From positions 682,001 to 746,000 of the forward strand of contig JAUFOR010000004.1 of the NCBI GenBank assembly GCA_040285745.1: a DNA stretch of 64,000 bases, read 5' to 3'. Both the position numbers and the translations under genes were made by a program. Numbering within the stretch: the stretch's first letter is position 1; every line of letters begins with the position of its first letter. Below the pieces are notes generated by a model. The model made no database searches, was not told the origin of the DNA, and saw only the letters and a list, made by a program, of their open reading frames with translations. Origin of the DNA: Barthelona sp. PCE. Taxonomy: Eukaryota; Metamonada: BaSk clade. This document shows, piece after piece, positions 58,693-64,000 of this stretch.

Positions 58693-61600
58693 TGTAAATA
58701 GTGTTGAACAAGCTGCAATTGTGTATTTGGTAGCATGTCAAGGATTTTCTCAAACGAATTACTGTTTTTCAAAAACTTTGTTATAGTGAATACACTTCTC
58801 TTCCTGACGGCTAGGTTCGTTGTATCTTGTGTTCCTTCGACTAAATTGTTTAAAAATGTTTCAACGGGTGTAATATGCGATGTTTCCTTTCTTTCCGCAA
58901 TTCTCTCTAAAATCCACAGAGATGACTCACTCAATTTCACCCTCTGAAGATGGTTAAACATTGCTACAGTAAATCCAGCCTCGAACAAGGATAAACAAAG
59001 ATTTTGATGAAGAGGTCTATCCATTGCATCCAAAAGATGTGAAGTAAGCTGTGCAATATCTATTTCGCTAACGGTGTCACGCTCTGTCCGTATCAAATCG
59101 GTCATTTGTGCAATGATCTTGGCGCGATCTATTTCATGATCCGCTGGTGTATTTTTCAACTCCTCAACGAGGTCGCTGAAGTCAGGTTCCTCAACAACAG
59201 GCTCCTCCTCAGATATATCACGCATCACGTTCTGCAAAACAGCGACACGCTCTTCATCGGTTACCAAAACTAAGGCACCGCTGAACTGCTGCCTCTTGTA
59301 TTCTAAAAGGTTGGATAAGACAAACACGCACGCATGCACAATGTCTTCGTGCCCGTTGACCGTGCTGGTGCATGGAAACTCGAATCTCAGGAAAATATCA
59401 CTAAGGGTAGTAATTATTTGACTGTAGTAATGTATTGTGTCTCTCTTCTCCACTAACAGTGCCAGCGCTTCAAGGGCCCCGACACACACATACCAGTCCT
59501 CTGTGTCAAGATTACTGTTGACTAAAAACAGCAGGGTTTGACCTAGAGAGCTTGCAAAAATATCTGAGTTGACAAAGGCTAATAGTAGTTTCCGAGCACG
59601 GTTCAACAGACGCTTGTATCCCGGCACGTCGTCGTAACCAACAGACATTAGAAGACAAATGAGCTGCATAAGAATTGGTGAGAAATCGCTGCTCGCGTGC
59701 TGTGGGTGTTGTGTGAGGAACTCAAGAACAGCTGATATGATACGGGCGCTTCCGTCACGCATACATTCAGCTAGAGCCTCACATTCAGCCTTACTACATG
59801 GTGGTCTTGTCTCCAATTTCTTGAGCGAGGCAAGAACACGAACGCTTTCCATCGAAAGAAGATCTGCAGCCACTGACTTTGCTGGGCGCCGTACTGGCTG
59901 CCTCTTATGGTTTTCATCTTCGAATAGGTGTCGTCTAGGATCGCTTTGTGTGGTTGCGAGCATCAACTCTTCCTCTTCCTCTTCCTCTTCCTCTTCCTCT
60001 TCCTCTTCTTTCGGTAAGGGTGGCGATTTAACATGTGTGCGACTATGCTTAGGAGGCACAATATTTCCAAAGAGCTCATCATCGATAACATCGCTCTCAA
60101 CATCACTCTCATCATTCTGGAACATAAAGTCACCACGCTCCATTGGAACACGCCTCTCCTCAGGTTCCGGAAAGGCCATGACATCCTTCAATTCTGCGTT
60201 TTCGTTGAAAAACTGTGTCGATCGACGGGGCAATTTCAAGCCGCTTTGTAAAAGAAGAGCCATGATGTTTCTGCTTAGGTTTTTCGTCAATCTACTCGGC
60301 TCAAAGCTGTCAAACGCCAGAGCACACAATTTGCTCGTGGCGCGGTCACTGATGTTTGAGGAATGCACGACAATGTTGCATGCGCATTGCACTGCTGCTC
60401 TTCTTACATCATCTGACCTGGATGTCTTCAGCAGATCCGATAGCCCATCAATGAGACGCAGCATTGTATTCTCAGTCATCGAGTGTGTTAATATAGTCAA
60501 GTAAGCCTGTTCTTGTGGAATGCGGAAAACGTCCTTCCGTTGCATGTGCTTGAGCATCGTGATGATGACATCGACAAAAGAAGAAGGGAGTTTTATACCC
60601 ATGATAATGGAACAACTGGATACAAATCCACAGGTGGCTTTCACCAGGTTCGATCGTCTCTGGTTGATCAAGCTCGGTACAGCATCTATGAAAAGAGCAT
60701 CAATGACGTCCCTAACGTCTCTACTGATACGACAACACGCTAGGATGCCTGCCATTTCGAGCATTGCCGTTTTTCGATTGTTCCAGTTATTTTTTGGTAA
60801 CGTAGCTATCTTGCTGCGGTCTTCTAATTCGCGGACAGGGTCCTTGACCTTTATCAGGTTAAACATAAAATTATCGCTTGTATTTAATGATGTCATCGAC
60901 TGTGTGGATGATAGAGTTGAGCTTAGTTTTGGTGTGGATACGCGGCGCTTCAAGGTAGGTACACTACGTGATGAGCTGAGGGTGTTTCTAGGTGGAGCTA
61001 GTGTGTGCGCCATTTCTGGTGATCCTCCCTTTTCTGGAGAAACAACAAGGCCCATGCGCTTGCGAAGTTCCTTAACAAGGGCAGGTCTTGGCTGTGGCTT
61101 AAGCCTGCTGATCATTTCCAACACGTCAACATTAAAATCGTATGCGACGGCGAGACCTGTGAGTGCAATTTGACGTACATCGGTGCATCTGTCTTCTAAG
61201 CACTTCAGACACACGCCTGCACCCGCTCTTGGATCCTGATCAATGGAATTAACCACAAAATTCAGGTAACTGATGCGTGAATTATCATTTCTACTCTTTA
61301 AGGCATTTTGGAAGGTATCCAACGTCTCAACATATCCATACTTGTCACAAACAACACCAATAAGATGAACGGCGGCTTCTCTGACAACCTCCTTTCTATC
61401 TCCCAGTCTTGTAGTCACTTCCTTAATAAGTTTCTTGAATATAGAGAATACATCGTGTGTTGGCCTGGTACTTATAAGACAGGCTAGAATATATAAAGAC
61501 TTCTCTGCAACTCGAAAATTATTTGTGTTGATTAAAGTACCAAATGCATTGAAAAGCTCAGGCACCTCATCTTGGTTTACCTCATCTGATTCGCACATGG

Positions 61601-61730
61601 TTAAAATATCTTTGCATAGTTGGGTTAAAGCTTTGAAACCTAAATTTTCTAAGTGTTAGTGTGATCTATGCAAATTGCAATGGTGCATACCCCCGTCAAT
61701 GAGTTGTTGGGCCCGTGCTAATGCTGTCAT
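58686..61730 (-). CDS. CLASP-like TOG/HEAT-repeat protein, two exons
   Basis: Exon 1 is 61730-61691 and exon 2 is 61648-58686, giving 1000 residues; the new N-terminus MTALARAQQLIDGENLGFKA runs straight into a HEAT helix. TOG-like HEAT arrays are seen at ~1-220 (RLGDRKEVVREAAVHLIGVV) and ~295-470 (NNWNNRKTAMLEMAGILAC, here read in part), with further helices at ~640-1000. A Ser/Arg-rich linker (~215-290) resembles microtubule-binding linkers of CLASPs. A run of 15 Glu lies near 575-590, coded by a GAAGAG-type repeat. CLASP/TOG proteins bind tubulin and stabilise microtubules, including in cilia. The stop lies in TAAAAC. The subfamily is tentative. Confidence 0.75.
59967..60010. repeat. Hexanucleotide microsatellite (CTCTTC)n
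   Basis: About seven near-perfect copies of CTCTTC on the plus strand, coding for poly-glutamate in the CLASP-like protein on the minus strand. Length variation would change only the Glu run. Confidence 0.9.
61649..61690 (-). other. Intron (42 nt) of the CLASP-like gene
   Basis: On the minus strand it begins GTATGCAC and ends CACTAAC-ACTTAG, the best branch/acceptor motif of the four. It splits a Glu codon (G/AA). The same length as the AK9-like intron. Confidence 0.85.
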
Positions 61731-62141
61731 GTGCCTACTACCCGGTGTTGAAAGGGTGAATATGGTTATAACAAGTTGCTAGAACTATTTCAGTTTAATT
61801 TAATGGATCCAACTCAAGTGTTATGCATCGAGGTATAATATGCGCACGCTGAAAAGCATTAAAAAGCAAAAAGGCAAAATCAGGCGCAAAACTTTTCTTT
61901 GTGTATGGTCATCTATAAGCATCTTTTAAGTGGTATGATATGCCGTTAAAGCGTTATTTTAGGACAAGAATTTCTCTAAAAACTATTTTTTCTCGATGTG
62001 CAGGTAAGAGATTATGTTTTGGTATCAGTGTCAAACTAACTAATACCTTTGCATAAGTACGTTGTTCATGTCTTATGGGTCATTATGGTAACTTGCATAC
62101 AAACACAGGTTGTTTAAACAAATCTTTTCCTTTTCATTCGC
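61731..62141. promoter_or_regulatory. Divergent spacer between CLASP-like and IFT74 genes
   Basis: About 410 bp holding the promoters of both genes. A 12-bp perfect palindrome TTGTTTAAACAA (62110-62121) lies 20 bp before the IFT74 ATG. Otherwise it is AT-rich, without a coding frame or RNA motif that I recognise. Confidence 0.45.
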
Positions 62142-63773
62142 ATGCAAACTTTTTTTAGACCAGGTGCATCCAGCATCAGGCCTGGAACGTCAACTCGTGC
62201 AGTCATGCAGGCAGCTGTGGGCTTAAACTCTGATTCAAACATTAGAGTTGCAGAACGCCCGCTTACAAGCTCAAGACACGGAATTGCCGGTCTCAAAACC
62301 CAGTCCACAGGACGCAGGGTTCACGACCGTGGCTTTTTCTTGAGTGTTTTAAGGGAGCAATTCACCAATTTGCGAAAAGAAATCAGTAGGATTCGATCTG
62401 AAATCAACAAGTATGAGACAGAAAACGCAGAAGTGGCATCGCTCACGAAAAGGAAGGATGAATTAGATAAGATATTAAAGAACCTGAACACACAGCTCAA
62501 TATTCAAAAGCGCGCAAAAACTTTATTTTTGAGCGATTCTTCAGTTGAAGACATCAAGGTAGAAACATCAGGACTTGAGACCGAGGTTAACCAAACCAGG
62601 AGTCTGATAGATGACATTTTTAGGGAGCGAAAGAAGTTGGAGAAATCTTTTAAGAACCGTTTATCTCGTCTTAACACCACTGAGAACAGCATTAAGAGCG
62701 AATTGAGCCACAACGACTGTGAGTCGATGGAAGAGAAGCAGAAGTATCGAAACGAAACATATGATACTCTTGTTGAACTTAACGATCGATACAATGAAGT
62801 TGATGGTAGGGTAGAGAAGCTTATTGCATCAGGCGACTCCAACGTTCTGCAGACAATTGAATACATGCGTCAACGCAAACAGTTGCAGGAGCAATTGAAG
62901 GAAGTTAGTAAGGATCCAGAAACAGTGACGCGTGCCCTAATTTCCAGCATTAAGCAGAAAAAGGAAGAGGCTCTGTCCAAGAAGAAAGAGCTAAGTGAGC
63001 AGAAGAAGCGTCTTAAGGGTGTTATCAAACAGTTGCAAGAAAATGAAAGCATTGATGACAGTCAAAAAGAAGCAAGGATGCAGAAGTTTAATATTTTCAA
63101 GGAGAAGGTTGAGGGAATGAAGACATTCTTGGATGTCACCCCTCTAGAATTGAAAAAGAAGCAAAACGATTTAATATACACGAATTCTCGCATTCGAATT
63201 TTGATGGAAGTGTTGAGTAATTACAAAAGCGAAGAGGAGAACGTGGATGTGGTTATTGGAAGGAAGAACACCCAAGTTGAGACGTCCAACACTACTAACG
63301 AATCATTAGAGGCACAGCTTGAGGCAAAGAAGAAGCAGTTGGCTGATGTGGACAATATTGAGGAGAAGTACATTGCACGCATAGAGGAAGTACAGACTTC
63401 AATTGAGGAGATCAACCAGAAAATGGGTAATATGTCCATCCAGCAATACAAAGAGAAGATGAATGAACGGAAGAAGCGTTTAGGTTCGTTGGTTGACGAG
63501 GCACGTGTGAGGCGTGGCCATCTAAGTGCGCTTGTTCGCGAGACATCGGAGAAGTACGAGCATTTGAAATCAACAGTGAATAATTCTGAGCGTGGTCTCG
63601 TTATAGATCAGCTTTTCTCAAAGATAAGATATTTGGCTGAAATTAAGTTCTCTCTCCACGAGTTCGTTAGATTAAACAGCTCATCAGTTGAAACCCAGGA
63701 ATTGGAAGAAGAAACTGATCGTTTACTGGTGTTGCTCAATGATATTCATACAAAGGGCGGAATTGGTTTGTAA
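62142..63773 (+). CDS. IFT74: IFT74, coiled-coil IFT-B core subunit
   Basis: A 543-residue protein. The first ~60 residues are basic and Pro/Ser/Arg-rich (RPGASSIRPGTSTR), the tubulin-binding N-terminus typical of IFT74. Next comes the family signature IRVAERPLTSSRHGIAGLK and GRRVHDRGFFLSVLRE, followed by coiled coil to the end (~70-540). IFT74 pairs with IFT81 in the IFT-B core, carries tubulin and binds IFT25/27 through its C-terminal half. It is somewhat shorter than human IFT74 (about 600). The start is an ATG and the stop lies in TAAAGT. No intron is needed. Confidence 0.9.
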   Translation: MQTFFRPGASSIRPGTSTRAVMQAAVGLNSDSNIRVAERPLTSSRHGIAGLKTQSTGRRVHDRGFFLSVLREQFTNLRKEISRIRSEINKYETENAEVASLTKRKDELDKILKNLNTQLNIQKRAKTLFLSDSSVEDIKVETSGLETEVNQTRSLIDDIFRERKKLEKSFKNRLSRLNTTENSIKSELSHNDCESMEEKQKYRNETYDTLVELNDRYNEVDGRVEKLIASGDSNVLQTIEYMRQRKQLQEQLKEVSKDPETVTRALISSIKQKKEEALSKKKELSEQKKRLKGVIKQLQENESIDDSQKEARMQKFNIFKEKVEGMKTFLDVTPLELKKKQNDLIYTNSRIRILMEVLSNYKSEEENVDVVIGRKNTQVETSNTTNESLEAQLEAKKKQLADVDNIEEKYIARIEEVQTSIEEINQKMGNMSIQQYKEKMNERKKRLGSLVDEARVRRGHLSALVRETSEKYEHLKSTVNNSERGLVIDQLFSKIRYLAEIKFSLHEFVRLNSSSVETQELEEETDRLLVLLNDIHTKGGIGL

Positions 63774-63785
63774 AGTTCACATTGT

Positions 63786-63998
63786 TTACATTTTGCTGCG
63801 GTTGCGGGCGGTGATTGATTGGATTCGATCAGATAAATTGGATAAATGATCATCAAGCTTTGTGGATGGCATGTGGCTCTTTTTCAGAGTCGACCGATTG
63901 GTGAGAGGTGTGTGCGACTGTGTGATGGGTCTTGGCGGTGATGCGAGACCAGGGAAAACGGATTTAGATAACGGAGAGTACATAACGTTTGGATCCAT
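63786..63998 (-). CDS. Hypothetical protein, possibly cut by the window edge
   Basis: A 70-codon frame from an ATG 2 bp inside the edge, so the true gene may extend beyond. It is Pro/Ser/Thr-rich and basic (SPPRPITQSHTPLTNRS) with a helical C-terminus (DDHLSNLSDRIQSITARNR). No family is recognised. Its coding end is 12 bp from that of IFT74. Convergent packing like this is the rule here and gives mild support. Confidence 0.45.
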   Translation of the reverse strand: MDPNVMYSPLSKSVFPGLASPPRPITQSHTPLTNRSTLKKSHMPSTKLDDHLSNLSDRIQSITARNRSKM

Positions 63999-64000
63999 TC

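Noticed and set aside
59659-60504. 281-codon plus-strand open frame, Ser/Arg/Leu-rich
   Set aside because: It lies antisense within the CLASP-like gene, includes a poly-Ser run from the Glu repeat, and has no domain; a shadow of the real gene.
11820-62141. Trichomonas-type initiator (TCA-Y-W) near start codons
   Set aside because: Matches occur before a few genes (for example 11845, 45858, 62142) but are absent before many others and are expected by chance in AT-rich spacers.
1-64000. tRNA, rRNA, transposons, CRISPR arrays, retroelements
   Set aside because: Reading the spacers showed no tRNA T-loop or rRNA-like block, no transposase or reverse transcriptase motif, and no regularly spaced direct repeats apart from those in CFAP20 intron 1.

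Overview
This window is nuclear DNA from a flagellated unicellular eukaryote with a very compact genome. Evidence for this: proteasome, TRAPP, NEK and CDK kinases, and several proteins found only in cilia (CFAP57, CFAP20, IFT25, IFT74, an AK9-like protein, a CLASP-like TOG protein). The standard genetic code is used. About 30 genes are packed almost end to end on both strands, and most are single uninterrupted open frames. I located four introns in three genes. All begin GTATG and end in a tight motif that fuses the branch site to the acceptor (CTRAC-N-YTTAG and near variants). Many genes carry a TAAA tetramer on or just after the stop codon. A fused branch/acceptor motif and a TAAA polyadenylation signal are both known from metamonads such as Trichomonas, so a metamonad-like protist is my best inference. 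The species cannot be named from the sequence.

Layout. 1-15 kb: calpain-7-like protease, a degenerate EF-hand protein, an orphan, CFAP57, a GON4L-like zinc-finger protein, a WD-repeat protein, TRAPPC1 and a disordered orphan. 15-34 kb: a 1071-residue coiled-coil protein, a membrane-anchored DJ-1/PfpI protein, a 1271-residue helical orphan and a giant 3526-residue TPR protein. 34-45 kb: a stand-alone half of glucosamine-6-phosphate synthase, an odd CDK, a GPAT/AGPAT acyltransferase, proteasome subunit Rpn5, a NEK kinase and ABCF2, separated by two gene-poor stretches (36.1-37.1 and 40.2-41.5 kb). 45-64 kb: a four-helix membrane protein, an AK9-like multidomain adenylate kinase, a propeller/coiled-coil orphan, an HPS5/TECPR2-like protein, a TspO-like protein, IFT25, CFAP20, an orphan, a CLASP-like protein, IFT74 and one gene running off the right edge.

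How the genes relate. The clearest functional theme is the flagellum: IFT25 and IFT74 belong to the same IFT-B core, CFAP20 and CFAP57 are axonemal, and AK9-like, NEK and TOG proteins commonly act at cilia or microtubules. The rest is ordinary housekeeping (vesicle tethering, lipid synthesis, proteasome, ribosome-associated ATPase). Nothing resembles a bacterial operon, mobile element, CRISPR array, rRNA or tRNA. Divergent and convergent gene pairs are extremely close (35 bp between two start codons; coding 3' ends overlapping by 11 and 7 bp), so promoters and 3' ends must be very short or overlap neighbours.
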